Assembly (NCBI RefSeq): GCF_003665435.1
Contig: NZ_CP023408.1
Location: forward strand, 806,001-870,000
DNA from: Streptomyces fungicidicus
Lineage (GTDB): Bacteria; Actinomycetota; Actinomycetes; Streptomycetales; Streptomycetaceae
DNA: 64,000 nt
Reading direction: 5' to 3'
Positions 41,406 to 51,157 of this stretch are shown here, one piece after another. Within the stretch, counting starts at the first letter, position 1, and each line of letters starts with the position of its first letter. The notes below the pieces were generated by a model. The model made no database searches and was not told where the DNA came from. It was given only the letters and a program-made list of their open reading frames with translations. Both the position numbers and the translations under genes were made by a program.

Positions 41406-41802
41406 GGCTCACCCGCCCCATCTTCCAGCACTGGTCACCAGCACTTCCTTCCATCGATGCCGGCCCGCCTCACCGCGGTCCCAGAAGGTAGGTCTTGCCA
41501 CGCCTCTATCTGTTACAAGTCACCCCGAATTCCTTGACGCGCGTCCTGACCAACATGGTGAAGGTCGCCTGCTTCTCAACTGAGACGCGCCCGCCAGCTG
41601 GCTGGACTGGGGCGGCCCCGGAGAGTCCTTCTGGAACGGCGTCAGAAGCCAGGTGAGGGTGTCGTCACGACGACGAGGCGCGGTTGGCCGTCACGGTCGC
41701 GAAGACCGCGGCCAGGCCTAGCGCAGTGCTGTGTCCAGCCGCCGGACGCTTTTGGAGGTAATCCGCTGTCCTGTCGGAGCCGTGCTTCCCTAGGATCGTG
41801 TC
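41406..41802. other. Divergent intergenic region
   Basis: The 397 bases lie between the sigma-factor start and the 41803 gene. I see no gene, no clear terminator and no repeat beyond a short CTGGTCACCAG palindrome near 41432. Promoters for both divergent genes must lie here but I could not assign them. Confidence 0.4.
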
Positions 41803-42294
41803 ATGACTGCCGATGCCCCGCTCACCCGAGAGTCGTTCCGGCGCCTCCACCCCATCAGCCTGCCCCGGCCGGTGTCCCAGTTGCCGGATCGTGTCTGGAC
41901 CGACGCGGACTGGGATCGGATCCAGCGTGGATATCGAGCCCGGGACATGGACGAGAAGTGGAACGTGTTCGTCGAGGGCGATGTCCTTTTCATGCACCGG
42001 AGTTGGACCGGGCGAGGCGTCTATGAGGTGTCCTTTGCCCCTGCCCCCGAGGCGGGCCGTGGCAGGAGGATCGCCTCTGCTGTGGTCGAGGCCGATGGCA
42101 AGCGCAGTCGGAGTAGGGGCGACGAGTTCGACTGCCTGATGATGGAGCTGGTCATCAGTGCGATCGTCCTCGGTGAGCCCGCCGCCGAACTGCGGACGCG
42201 ACTGGCCGAGTTGACGGCCCAGGCCGGGGGCAGGAGCGATCTCCCCTCGGGCGTGGTGGAGCACAGTGCTCTGGGACTGCGCTCGGAATCGTAA
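41803..42294 (+). CDS. Conserved hypothetical protein
   Basis: This 163-residue soluble protein has a central WTDADWDRIQRGYRARDMDE followed by KWNVFVEGDVLFMHRSWTG and VYEVSFAP. The alternating beta strands with conserved tryptophans suggest a small beta-rich fold. No catalytic motif, signal peptide or membrane helix is visible. AGGATCG lies close upstream of the ATG. I do not recognise an established family name. Confidence 0.7.
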   Translation: MTADAPLTRESFRRLHPISLPRPVSQLPDRVWTDADWDRIQRGYRARDMDEKWNVFVEGDVLFMHRSWTGRGVYEVSFAPAPEAGRGRRIASAVVEADGKRSRSRGDEFDCLMMELVISAIVLGEPAAELRTRLAELTAQAGGRSDLPSGVVEHSALGLRSES

Positions 42295-42359
42295 GTTTCA
42301 AAGCTCGGAGAGCACTGTCACCACCCTGCACCGTGCGCCTGGATCCCGCGTTGCCGGCG

Positions 42360-43889
42360 TCACACGGACGGCGCCGGGGCGTACTCGAACCAGTCGAAGG
42401 CGACCGCTCCCTCGATGGCGTACATGCCGATCACACGGCCGGTGAAGCCGCAGGCGACCTCGGTGGACAGGTAGCGTCCGTCCAGTTCGGCGAGCGGCTC
42501 GGCGTCCGGAGCGTCGGGATCGTCGAGCCAGAAGGCGATCGTGTCGGGGCCCGTGGTGCCTCCGTCGGTGAGTTCGGGCGACGCGGGCACGAGACGGGAC
42601 GTCCGGATCGTGACGGTGAGGTGCAGCGGCCCGGCAGGGACCGGCCGGCGGGCCACGGTCTGGCGCAGCGGCCCGATCCGGGCGACGACGCCCACCTCCC
42701 CGTCCCCGGCCTCGAGTTCGTAGTGGTGGGCCTCGTCCAGGCGTACGCCGAGACCACCGCGTCCCGTACCCGGATCGATCACGGCGGTGACGCGGCAGTC
42801 GTGGTGCTGCTGGCGGCGGCCGACGAAGGTGTACCCGGGGCGGTCGAGGGTGGGGCCGGTGGCGCTGAGGACCAGCCAGCCGGGGCGCTCGGTGAGCGAC
42901 CAGGAGTCCTCCGTGCGGACGAACGGCGAGATCCAGTGCGGCGCGAGAGAGGCCCCGTGGAAGTCGTCGCGGGCGGACGGGTCAGCAACGGGATGCCAGG
43001 CACCGCCCGGGGCCGTGTGGCTGTCCGGAACGGGCGCGACGACGGGCCAGCCGTCATCGTCCCACTCCACCGGGGTCAGGAACGTCTCGCGGCCGAGTAC
43101 GTGCACGTCGGGCGTGAAGCCGCGGGGGCGGACGCCGAGCAGCACCATCCACCAGCTGCCGTCGGGAGCCTGCACCAGGTCGGCGTGGCCGGTGTTCTGG
43201 ATGGAGCGGTCAGTACCGCTGTGTGACAGCAGGGGATTGGCGGGCGCGCCCTCCCAGGGGCCGCGCGGTGAGCGGCTGCGCGCCATGGACACGCTGTGGC
43301 CGCGTTCCGTGCCGCCTTCCGCGATCAGCAGGTACCACCAGTCACCGATGCGATAGAGGTGGGGCGCCTCGGGGTACTTGAGGCCGCTGCCCGACCAGAT
43401 GGCGAAAGGCCCCTCCAGCACCTCGCCCTTGACCGGGTCGATCCTGGCCAGGTTGACGCCCCCTTCGGAGCCGGAGAAGGCGCACCAGCAGGTGCCGTCC
43501 TCCTCCCACGCCAGGTCGGGGTCGATCCCGGACAGGTCGATCCACACCGGGTCGCTCCACGGCCCCTCGGGCCGCTCGGCCGAGACGACGAAGTTGCCGC
43601 CGCCGTCGACATTGGTGTTGATGACCCAGAAGCGGCCGTCGTGGTGGCGGATCGTGGGGGCGTAGAGCCCTCCGGACGCCTTGGAGCCGGGGAGGGGCAG
43701 CGGCAACTGCCCCGGCCGGTCGAGCACGTTGCCGAGCTGCTCCCAGTGCACGAGGTCCTTGCTGTGGAAGAGCGGCAGCCCGGGGAAGTACTCGAAGCTG
43801 GAGCACACCAGGTAGTAGTCGTCCCCGACCCGGCACACGCTCGGATCGGGGTGGAACCCGCTGATTACAGGGTTGTCGTAGACATGCAC
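42360..43889 (-). CDS. Glycoside hydrolase family 43 enzyme (beta-xylosidase/arabinofuranosidase-like)
   Basis: This 509-residue GH43 enzyme has an N-terminal five-bladed propeller with NPVISGFHPDPSVCRVGDDY, where Asp 15 is the general base, GIDPDLAWEEDG with the pKa-tuning Asp near 123, and KYPEAPHLY with the general-acid Glu 174. From about residue 320 there is a C-terminal beta-sandwich (DDFHGASLAPHWISPF, GPTLDRPGYTFVGRR) typical of xylosidase-type GH43 proteins. No signal peptide, so it acts on imported xylo- or arabino-oligosaccharides. The GTG at 43889 follows GGGGAG by eight bases. Confidence 0.9.
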   Translation of the reverse strand: MHVYDNPVISGFHPDPSVCRVGDDYYLVCSSFEYFPGLPLFHSKDLVHWEQLGNVLDRPGQLPLPLPGSKASGGLYAPTIRHHDGRFWVINTNVDGGGNFVVSAERPEGPWSDPVWIDLSGIDPDLAWEEDGTCWCAFSGSEGGVNLARIDPVKGEVLEGPFAIWSGSGLKYPEAPHLYRIGDWWYLLIAEGGTERGHSVSMARSRSPRGPWEGAPANPLLSHSGTDRSIQNTGHADLVQAPDGSWWMVLLGVRPRGFTPDVHVLGRETFLTPVEWDDDGWPVVAPVPDSHTAPGGAWHPVADPSARDDFHGASLAPHWISPFVRTEDSWSLTERPGWLVLSATGPTLDRPGYTFVGRRQQHHDCRVTAVIDPGTGRGGLGVRLDEAHHYELEAGDGEVGVVARIGPLRQTVARRPVPAGPLHLTVTIRTSRLVPASPELTDGGTTGPDTIAFWLDDPDAPDAEPLAELDGRYLSTEVACGFTGRVIGMYAIEGAVAFDWFEYAPAPSV

Positions 43890-44029
43890 GGAAACGTCTC
43901 CCCTTCGAGCTGCCGGGTGCTTTGGGACGAGTCTAGAGACTTCCCTTCGAGCCCTCGGGCGTGCATTTCCTCGGGACCTGGTAGAACCGGGTCGCATGTG
44001 GCGGCGGACCACACGTTTGTGGAGGGACC

Positions 44030-44608
44030 ATGTCGGGACCGGCAGTTGGGCTGTGGATGTTCGAGTCGCGTGGCTTCGAGGACATCCTGGCCGGGGTGGT
44101 CCCCTGGTTGGAGACCTTCTGCGAGCCGGTGGCGACCGAGGCCGGCGGTGATCTGGCCTTCCGGGTGCGAGAGGTTTCGCCGTTGGGTTTGCGGAGCTTC
44201 GATCCGACCGTCGCCGGTGGCTTCTTCCTGTCGGAAGACGAGTGCATACCGGCGGACGACGAGGATTACTCGGCCTTCTCGACGCCACCGGTGCAAGGCC
44301 TGGTGCTCGGCGCCGACTGCTCGGGGTCGGAGAACCATCTGCTGCTCGGCCACATGACCCTCGCCCTTGCACGCCGCCTCGGTGCACTGGTCGACTTCGA
44401 CGGCGTCCTGGGCTACCCGACTCCTCGCGATGAGACGCGCGACGAGGAGGACCTCACCAAGGCGAGGGCACTGGTGACATCCCTGCCGGGGACGGTCGTA
44501 GAGGTGTCCTACAGCACGGGCGGCGGAGGCCGCTGGGTTCGGCACGTCGGTGATGTGGAGTTCCTGACCGCCTGGCTGGGACATCCGGACTTCCACCTGG
44601 TCACGTAG
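44030..44608 (+). CDS. DUF6368-like protein
   Basis: This 192-residue soluble protein starts MSGPAVGLWMFESRGFEDIL with VVPWLETFCEPV, then AFSTPPVQGLVLGADCSG and a long helix LLLGHMTLALARRLGALVDFD. Ends with VEFLTAWLGHPDFHLV. These segments match a streptomycete DUF6368-type family, function unknown. GGAGGG sits just before the ATG. Such proteins often occur near immunity-like genes of polymorphic toxins, but none is visible here. Confidence 0.65.
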   Translation: MSGPAVGLWMFESRGFEDILAGVVPWLETFCEPVATEAGGDLAFRVREVSPLGLRSFDPTVAGGFFLSEDECIPADDEDYSAFSTPPVQGLVLGADCSGSENHLLLGHMTLALARRLGALVDFDGVLGYPTPRDETRDEEDLTKARALVTSLPGTVVEVSYSTGGGGRWVRHVGDVEFLTAWLGHPDFHLVT

Positions 44609-44829
44609 TGAGCCCGATTCACCGACCTGTTTCCCTCGCGCGCAGCAGCGTTCGACTACATCGCGGCCGCGACTGGACTGCACGTCGCACGCGAGGGGCC
44701 GGCAGAATCCCTGCCCCCAGAAGACCAACTCCTGTTATCAATTAGCACTGTTGTGCGTAACTCCGTAAGATTTCGGCGCGAGGCGGTGCCGCAGTGGCCG
44801 AATGCTCGCTCGAACTCCCGGAGAATCCC

Positions 44830-45642
44830 ATGCGCCGTCCCCTCGTGCTGGCCACTGCCGCCGCACTGCTGTGCGCCGGCTGTTCCACGGCCACACCCGG
44901 ACACCGTGACAAGCCCGCGGACGCGTTGTCACCTTCTGCGGCCTCGGCATCCGACTTGCGTACCGCCGTACGAGCGGCCGTCGTGGCTCTTCGCGAGGAC
45001 AGCGCCACCTTCCGCCAAGAGGTTGAACTGGAGGACGAGGGCAAGGTCTACGGCCTCACGGTCACCGGCGGTTTCGACTTCGCCGCAGACAAGGGCCACT
45101 TGGGGGTAGACCTCCAAGGCGGCGCCATCGACCACAGCGACCAGGTCTTCGCGGACGGCGAGATCTACATCAGCGGCAGCGAGGGGATCGGCAAGGGTGC
45201 CTGGGGAGTCATGCCCCGGGACGAGGCGGAGGCCCACTACCTGCTGCGGGCCCCGCTCAACGACCCCGAGCACGTACTGCTGCAGATCGCGGCCATGCAC
45301 AAGATCTCCCGGGAGGGCGAGGAAGACGTCCAAGGCGTGCGCACTGTGCACTACCGCGGCATCCTCGACCACCGGACCGTCACCCTGCGCATGGCCCCGG
45401 AGGTGAGCGCGGTACTGGACGAGGTCCGCGACATGCTGGGCAGCGACCTCCCGGTCTTCGCCGACGCGTGGCTCGACGCGCGAGGACGGCTCGTGCAGAC
45501 CCGCACGAGCGTGAACATCTCCGGCACACGGGCGACGCTGACCATGGCACTGTCGGACATCGGTGAGCCGGTGCGCGTGACGGTCCCGCAGGCCGCGGAC
45601 ACGATCTCCGTCACCGGGGTCAGTGGCATCCTGAACGGCTGA
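44830..45642 (+). CDS. Predicted lipoprotein (LppX/LprG-like fold)
   Basis: The 270-residue product starts MRRPLVLATAAALLCAGCST, a signal peptide with a CAGC lipobox whose cysteine is residue 18. The mature part carries beta-strand patterns (SATFRQEVELEDEGKVYGLT, VTGGFDFAADKGHLGVDLQG) resembling the half-barrel of LppX/LprG/LolA-type lipoproteins that hold lipids. This assignment rests on general pattern only. The ATG at 44830 follows GGAG. No partner gene is adjacent. Confidence 0.7.
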   Translation: MRRPLVLATAAALLCAGCSTATPGHRDKPADALSPSAASASDLRTAVRAAVVALREDSATFRQEVELEDEGKVYGLTVTGGFDFAADKGHLGVDLQGGAIDHSDQVFADGEIYISGSEGIGKGAWGVMPRDEAEAHYLLRAPLNDPEHVLLQIAAMHKISREGEEDVQGVRTVHYRGILDHRTVTLRMAPEVSAVLDEVRDMLGSDLPVFADAWLDARGRLVQTRTSVNISGTRATLTMALSDIGEPVRVTVPQAADTISVTGVSGILNG

Positions 45643-45786
45643 GCCGGATGCCGGCAGCTGAGACCGCCGGCTCCCAGGACCCAAGCCGTTGTACGGCCTG
45701 GCCGATTGGGCCTGGGGAGCAGAGCGTCCTGACAACGACCCACCAGGGCACCGCCGGCGACGGTCGCCCGGCTCCGCCCGTAGAGA

Positions 45787-46530
45787 TCAAGCGGTGGGAC
45801 GGGTGCCGGGGGTGTGGCCGAAGGCGCGGCGGAATACGTTGATGAAAGTGCTGGCGGATGACCATCCGCAACGGTGGGCGACCGCGGTGACGGGGATGTC
45901 ATCGGCCAGGAGCAACAGGGCGTGGTGGAGCCTGACCTGGGTGCGCCACTGGGGGTAAGTGAGACCGAGGTCGTCGCGGAGGCGGCGGGACAGAGTGCGG
46001 GCGCTGGCACCGATCTGACGTCCGAGGTCTTCGAGAGAACGGTTGTCGGCCGGGTCGCCGCACAGGATGTCGTGCAGTTCGCGGATCAGGGGGTCGGTGG
46101 GGACCGGCAGATGCAAGGGCTGCTCGGGGGAGATGGTGAGCTGGTCGAGCATGACGGCTCGCAGGCGAAGGTGGGGTGGGCTGTCGTTGTCGGGGTCGTG
46201 GGTGTAGGCGACGATGAGTTCGCGCAGCAGGGGACTGACGGCGAGGACGGCGGGCTTGTCGAGACCGAGGGGGTTGTCCGTGACGGGCAGGCCGACGAGG
46301 TGGAGGTCGAGTTCGCCGTGGGCCTGGTGCTGGTGGATGGTACCGGCGGGGATCCAGATCGCGCGGGTGGCGGGGGCGACCCATGAGCCGGCGTCCGTGG
46401 TCACCGCGATGGTGCCTTTGCTGGCGTAGGCGATCTGGTGGTCGTCGTGGCGGTGCGCGTCGATCTCGCCGCCGGACGCCAGGCGCTGGGTCCGGGTCGG
46501 CGCGACGGGTGTGTGGCGGATTTTCGGCAT
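45787..46530 (-). CDS. AraC family transcriptional regulator
   Basis: This 247-residue regulator has an N-terminal cupin (HRHDDHQIAYASKGTIAVTT, IWIPAGTIHQHQAHG) and a C-terminal AraC domain with two helix-turn-helix motifs (LEDLGRQIGASARTLSRRLR; VTAVAHRCGWSSASTFINVF, then RRAFGHTPG). The divergent MFS gene lies only 46 bases away, so this protein probably activates that transporter in response to a small molecule. Confidence 0.9.
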   Translation of the reverse strand: MPKIRHTPVAPTRTQRLASGGEIDAHRHDDHQIAYASKGTIAVTTDAGSWVAPATRAIWIPAGTIHQHQAHGELDLHLVGLPVTDNPLGLDKPAVLAVSPLLRELIVAYTHDPDNDSPPHLRLRAVMLDQLTISPEQPLHLPVPTDPLIRELHDILCGDPADNRSLEDLGRQIGASARTLSRRLRDDLGLTYPQWRTQVRLHHALLLLADDIPVTAVAHRCGWSSASTFINVFRRAFGHTPGTRPTA

Positions 46531-46576
46531 CGGCTGTCAATCTATCGAAAGCGCGACACGCGGTGGTGCTTCCAGC

Positions 46577-47773
46577 ATGGGAGGGGTGCGAAGGAATACA
46601 TCGATCTTGCTGCTGGCCGTGGGACACGCCTGCGTCGACATCTACCAGGGTGCCGTCGCGGCGCTGATCCCGTTCTTCGTGGCCGAACGGGACTACACCT
46701 ACGCGGTCGCCTCCGGCATCGTGCTGGCCGCGTCCTTGCTGTCGTCGGTGGCCCAGCCGGTGTTCGGCGCGCTCACCGACCGGTGGGCGATGCCGTGGCT
46801 GCTGCCGGTGAGCACACTGCTGGGCGGGGTGGGCATCGCGCTCAGCGGCCTGAGCGGCGCTTACGGCCTCACCCTGTTCTTCGTCGCCGTCTCCGGCATC
46901 GGCGTGGCCGCCTATCACCCGGAGTCCGCCCGCGTGGCCCGGCTGGCCAGCGAAGGCAGCCACAGCGCGATGAGCTGGTTCTCACTCGGCGGCAACATCG
47001 GCTTCGCATGCGCCCCGCTCATGGTGGCGGCCGCGATCGGACACGGCTCCCTGCACTGGACACCCGTCCTCGTTCTCCCCGCCCTCGCCGGCGCCGCCCT
47101 GTGCGTACCCGTCCTGCGGATGCTCGCCCGAACCCCAACCGGCCACGCCGAAGCACAAGCACCCCGCAGCGCGGACGACGTGGCCTCGTTCGTGAAGCTG
47201 TCCCTGGCGGTGGTCTTCCGCTCCATCGTCTTCACCGGCCTGAGCACCTTCATCTCCCTCTACGCCCAGCAGCGCCTGCACGGCAGCACTACCGCGGGGA
47301 CTACCGCCCTGTTCCTGCTGTTCCTGGGCGGCGCCCTCGGCTCGGTCCTCGGCGGGTCCCTGGCCAACCGCTACGACCGCGTCCGCGTCTCCCGCTGGTC
47401 GTACCTGCTTTCCATCGCCGCCGTCACCGGAGTGATCTACACACCCGGCCCGGCCATGCTCCTTTTCGTGGCCCTCACCTCCGCCGGCCTGTACGTTCCC
47501 TTCTCCCTCCAAGTCACCCTGGGCCAGGACTACCTGCCCTCCCGCATCGGCACCGCCAGCGGCGTCACCCTTGGCCTCACCGTCAGCATCGGCGGCCTCA
47601 TCAGCCCTCTGCTGGGCCACCTCGCCGACACCACCGACCTCCAGACAGCTCTCGCCCCCTTGATCGCCATGCCTGCCCTGAGCTGGCTCGTCTTCCGTGC
47701 TCTGCCCGAACCCACCGCTCCTGGTACCCGGACCGCCACACTCACACCCGCCACCGCACGACATGACGGGTAA
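46577..47773 (+). CDS. MFS transporter (fosmidomycin-resistance-like)
   Basis: This protein of 398 residues has about 12 hydrophobic helices in the major facilitator pattern. N-terminal VGHACVDIYQGAVAALIPFF and an A-motif-like GALTDRWAMPWLLPV are visible. The sequence AAYHPESARVARLASEG near residue 130 resembles the Fsr-type (fosmidomycin resistance) exporters. A second A-like motif GGSLANRYDRVRV follows. The start ATG at 46577 lies 46 bases from the divergent AraC regulator, which probably controls it. The export substrate is unknown. Confidence 0.85.
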   Translation: MGGVRRNTSILLLAVGHACVDIYQGAVAALIPFFVAERDYTYAVASGIVLAASLLSSVAQPVFGALTDRWAMPWLLPVSTLLGGVGIALSGLSGAYGLTLFFVAVSGIGVAAYHPESARVARLASEGSHSAMSWFSLGGNIGFACAPLMVAAAIGHGSLHWTPVLVLPALAGAALCVPVLRMLARTPTGHAEAQAPRSADDVASFVKLSLAVVFRSIVFTGLSTFISLYAQQRLHGSTTAGTTALFLLFLGGALGSVLGGSLANRYDRVRVSRWSYLLSIAAVTGVIYTPGPAMLLFVALTSAGLYVPFSLQVTLGQDYLPSRIGTASGVTLGLTVSIGGLISPLLGHLADTTDLQTALAPLIAMPALSWLVFRALPEPTAPGTRTATLTPATARHDG

Positions 47774-48001
47774 ACCCGCTGAAACCAGTGGGCACGCCTA
47801 TGGCTCGCTGTCACCGCCGTCTGGAAGGCCGCTGCACGACAGTAAGAACCGACGATGCCGGTCCGGACGCCGACCCGGCGGTGATCACCGGCTACACAGC
47901 CGCCCGGCAGAGGTCAGCAGCGCACCCGGGGACGCTCCGCGTTCGTGACGGCCCGCAGTACCCATTCGGCCGGGCCGTACCGGTACAGGCCAGCGACAGG
48001 C

Positions 48002-48838
48002 TCACTTTTGGAGGGCCTCGGTTATCTGTGGGGCTACCTTCTTGGGTGCCATGACCACCGCGCCGTGGTTGAGGCCGGGCACGGTGCGGTGGTCGGCCTC
48101 GGGCAGCAGCTCAGCCAGGGCGCGGGCGGCACGCTGGAAGGCGACTGGGCTTTTGCCTCCGGTCAGCACCCTGGTGGTCGCGTGCACGCCCGCCCATTCC
48201 GCGGCGTTGAGCGGCTTGCCCTGCTGGGTGCCGCCCATGACCGCGATGTCGTAGGGCAGGGTGCGGGCCAGCCCGGTGAGATTGGCCCACACCTTCGGCA
48301 TGAGCTTCATGAAGAGCACCGCGATACCGGGCATGCCCTGCACCTTGGTCATGAAGTACTTCACTGCGTCGCTGTCGCGGCCCTGCTCGAGCAAGGTGGT
48401 GACCTGCTGGGCAAGGTCCCGGGGCGGGCCGTTGTCGGCGGCGGCGACCACGAAGGGCGGCTCATACAGGGCCAGCCGGTCGATGCTCAGTCCGGCGGCC
48501 GCGGCGCGCAGAGCGAGCACAGCTCCCGAGGACGAGCCGAAGAGCGACGCCGAGCCGCCGCTGTGCTCGATCAGCGCGGCAATGTCATCGATCTCGCGAG
48601 CAACTGAGTATGAACCGGCGTCACCGCTGGCGCCGCGGCCACGGCGGTCGTAGTTGATGACCGTGAACCGCTCGCTGAGCAGGGCGGCAAGTTTGGCGGT
48701 ATCGGAGCGGTCGGCCAGCGCCGACGCCACCAGGATGACCACCGGCCCGCTGCCCGACTGTTCAAACGCGATCTCGGTTCCGTCGGCGGAGACGACGCGC
48801 GCCTCAGAAACGGCTGCCTGCTTTCGCGCTGCGGACAT
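48002..48838 (-). CDS. Alpha/beta hydrolase
   Basis: This 278-residue alpha/beta hydrolase has VVILVASALADRS as the oxyanion-hole region, NYDRRGRGASGD, a nucleophile elbow LFGSSSGAVLA and a late GLNHGAVVMAP for the catalytic histidine. Typical of small-molecule esterases or lactonases. GGAGAGAAGG precedes the ATG. It stands alone, after a 228-base gap. Confidence 0.85.
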   Translation of the reverse strand: MSAARKQAAVSEARVVSADGTEIAFEQSGSGPVVILVASALADRSDTAKLAALLSERFTVINYDRRGRGASGDAGSYSVAREIDDIAALIEHSGGSASLFGSSSGAVLALRAAAAGLSIDRLALYEPPFVVAAADNGPPRDLAQQVTTLLEQGRDSDAVKYFMTKVQGMPGIAVLFMKLMPKVWANLTGLARTLPYDIAVMGGTQQGKPLNAAEWAGVHATTRVLTGGKSPVAFQRAARALAELLPEADHRTVPGLNHGAVVMAPKKVAPQITEALQK

Positions 48839-49274
48839 GTCCTTCTCTCCTCACATAGCCGGCGACCGTATCGACGCGGTACGGACTGCCGACCATCTGA
48901 CTGGAGTGAAGCAGGAAACTCATCGGTGCCCAGACACGCACTTTGAACAGCGAACCTGCACAGTGAGGTTGATGAGTGGTGCCCGTCCCCCTCCTGGATG
49001 CTGAGGGGCGCATCGAGAGCCACGCGGGCCCCTGTTCCGGTTCTTCGCCGAGCGGGACGGCCTGACGCTTCCCGGGCGCAGGGCGGCGAGCCCATGTCAC
49101 AGGCGACGTCGAACGGCGCCGAGGGTTCGCGGAAGGCGCAGTCGGCGACGTGTCCCTGGCCCACCTGTTGCTGGGCCAGGGACACGCCCCGGGAACGGGA
49201 CGGGCCGATTTCGCGGGCCGCAGTGCGGTCGCCTGCGGTCGCACCGAGGCGGCGGAGTCGGCCGGCGGGGTGGC
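48839..49274. other. Intergenic region upstream of hydrolase, with terminator
   Basis: These 436 bases separate two minus-strand transcription units. The only clear element is the strong hairpin at 49150-49185 (listed separately). No gene, RNA or repeat could be supported in the rest. A promoter for the hydrolase at 48838 presumably lies near 48860-48900. Confidence 0.4.
49150..49185 (-). terminator. Perfect 14-bp hairpin after the formaldehyde detoxification operon
   Basis: GTGTCCCTGGCCCA at 49150-49163 pairs perfectly with 49172-49185 around an eight-base loop. It lies about 90 bases after the stop of the MBL gene at 49275 and is the strongest hairpin in this region. A Rho-independent or stabilising 3' structure for the operon is likely; no U-run is present. 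Confidence 0.65.
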
Positions 49275-49904
49275 TCAGCCCTCGCCGGAGAAATCTTGGT
49301 CGAAACCGGGGGCCTCCGCAGCGATAGTGGTGCTCGGCCCGTGGCCCGTGTGCACGACCGTGTCGAGCGGCAGAGTGAGCAACCGTCGCCGGATCGAGTC
49401 CACGATCGTCGAGCGGTCGGAGAACGAGCGGCCAGTGGCCCCGGGGCCACCCGAGAAGAGGGTGTCACCGGTGAACACCACCCCGAGGGCGGGCGCGTAC
49501 AAGCACACCGCGCCGGGCGCGTGGCCCGGTGTGTGCAGCACCTGCAGTTCGATGCCCGCGATCTCGACGGCCCGCCCGTCGGCCAGTTCACCGTCCGGCT
49601 CGCGGCCGGGGTGGGTCAGCTCCCACACGGGCAGGTCGTCGGGGTGCAGCAGGATCGGGGCGCCGGTCCTCGCGGACAGCTTCGGGGCCTCGCGCACATG
49701 GTCGTCGTGCGCATGCGTGCACACTATGGCCCTCAGTGTGCGTTCGCCGACGGCCTCGGCGATCGCGTCCGCGTCGTGCGGGGCGTCGATGACGACCACC
49801 TCGGTGTCGTCGCCGACGATCCAGACGTTGTTGTCGACCTCCCACGTCCCGCCGTCCAGGCTGAACGTGCCGGAGGTGACGAGGTGTTCGATGCGGGCCC
49901 CCAT
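49275..49904 (-). CDS. MBL fold hydrolase paired with mycothiol dehydrogenase
   Basis: This 209-residue metallo-beta-lactamase fold protein has VCTHAHDDHVREA as the HxHxDH motif, LHTPGHAPGAVC and FTGDTLF with further ligands, and VVHTGHGPST near the end. These are the motifs of glyoxalase-II-type thioester hydrolases. The start shares one base with the stop of the mycothiol dehydrogenase (TGATG). By context it probably hydrolyses S-formylmycothiol to formate and mycothiol. That is inference. Confidence 0.88.
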   Translation of the reverse strand: MGARIEHLVTSGTFSLDGGTWEVDNNVWIVGDDTEVVVIDAPHDADAIAEAVGERTLRAIVCTHAHDDHVREAPKLSARTGAPILLHPDDLPVWELTHPGREPDGELADGRAVEIAGIELQVLHTPGHAPGAVCLYAPALGVVFTGDTLFSGGPGATGRSFSDRSTIVDSIRRRLLTLPLDTVVHTGHGPSTTIAAEAPGFDQDFSGEG

Positions 49905-50989
49905 CAGAGGACCACCACCGAGCGCAGGACGTCCCCGTCGTGCATCCGCGCGAAGGCCTTCTCGACGTCGCCCAGGCCGACCGTCTCGGTGACGAAGGCG
50001 CCCAGGTCCAGACGCCCCTGCTGGTGCAGGTCGATCAGCATCGGGAAGTCCCGCGAGGGCAGACAGTCGCCGTACCAGCTGGACTTCAGCGCGCCGCCGC
50101 GGCCGAACACGTCGAGCAGCGGCAGCTCGACGCGCATGTCGGGGGTCGGTACGCCGACGAGGACGACGGTGCCGGCCAAGTCCCGAGCGTAAAATGCCTG
50201 CTCGTATGTCTCCGGGCGACCGACCGCCTCGACGACGACGTCGGCGCCGTTGCCGCCGGTCAGCTCGCGGATGGCCTCGACGGCGTCCTGCTTACGGGAG
50301 TTGACGGTGTGCGTGGCGCCCAGCGCGCGCGCCGTCTGCAGCTTGTTGTCGTCGATGTCCACCGCGATGATCCGCGCGGCGCCCGCGAGCCGCGAACCGG
50401 TGATCGCCGCGCCGCCGACACCACCACAGCCGATCACGGCGACACTGTCACCGCGACCGACCTGGCCGGTGTTGATCGCGGCACCGATGCCCGCCATGAC
50501 ACCGCAGCCGAGCAGACCGGCGACGGCCGGCGAGACCCCCGGGTCCACCTTGGTGCACTGCCCCGCGGCCACCAGGGTCTTCTCGGCGAAGGCGCCGATG
50601 CCCAGGGCGGGGGAGAGCTCGGTGCCGTCCTCCAGGGTCATCTTCTGCCGGGCGTTGTGGGTGTCGAAGCAGTACTGCGGGCGCCCCCGGCGGCAGGCGC
50701 GGCACTGCCCGCACACGGCCCGCCAGTTCAGGACGACGAAGTCACCGACGCCGACCTCGCTGACGCCCTCGCCGACGCTTTCCACGATGCCCGCCGCCTC
50801 GTGACCGAGGAGGTAGGGGAACTCGTCGCCGATGCCACCCTGCTTGTAGTGCAGGTCGGTGTGGCACACGCCGCACGCCTGGATCTTCACCACGGCCTCG
50901 CCCGGACCCGGGTCGGGGATCACGATGGTGGTGACTTCTGCCGGGGCGTCCTCGGCGGTGACCACGACTCCGCGAACCTGCTGTGACAT
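49904..50989 (-). CDS. S-(hydroxymethyl)mycothiol dehydrogenase
   Basis: This 361-residue zinc-dependent medium-chain dehydrogenase has [14 protein letters not shown] (catalytic zinc Cys) and [24 protein letters not shown] holds the structural zinc cysteines, [13 protein letters not shown] is the NAD-binding loop, and ACGV/GEYDWR-like variation fits the mycothiol branch. Length and motifs match the actinobacterial formaldehyde dehydrogenase that oxidises S-hydroxymethylmycothiol to S-formylmycothiol with NAD. GAGGACGTCAC precedes the ATG. The next gene, an MBL hydrolase, is translationally coupled. The pair detoxifies formaldehyde in the cytoplasm. Confidence 0.93.
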   Translation of the reverse strand: MSQQVRGVVVTAEDAPAEVTTIVIPDPGPGEAVVKIQACGVCHTDLHYKQGGIGDEFPYLLGHEAAGIVESVGEGVSEVGVGDFVVLNWRAVCGQCRACRRGRPQYCFDTHNARQKMTLEDGTELSPALGIGAFAEKTLVAAGQCTKVDPGVSPAVAGLLGCGVMAGIGAAINTGQVGRGDSVAVIGCGGVGGAAITGSRLAGAARIIAVDIDDNKLQTARALGATHTVNSRKQDAVEAIRELTGGNGADVVVEAVGRPETYEQAFYARDLAGTVVLVGVPTPDMRVELPLLDVFGRGGALKSSWYGDCLPSRDFPMLIDLHQQGRLDLGAFVTETVGLGDVEKAFARMHDGDVLRSVVVL

Positions 50990-51157
50990 GTGACGTCCTC
51001 AAATCATGAAAAAAAGGGGTGCTGAAGGGGTGCCGGTCATCGCGACTGTGAACCGGTCCGACACCCTCCGTCCGTGGGACTTACGATCACGTGACACACC
51101 TGCCGCTCACAGCCGACGCAGAAAAAGCGGCAGACACCGGCAAGACATGAGGGCTCC

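Noticed and set aside
43865-44728. Minus-strand frame overlapping the GH43 start and the DUF6368-like gene
   Set aside because: It overlaps two genes with clear family motifs and has no domain of its own.
49150-49185. Coding remnant across the 14-bp hairpin
   Set aside because: The reading frames through it are just the two arms translated. The symmetry and position fit a terminator.
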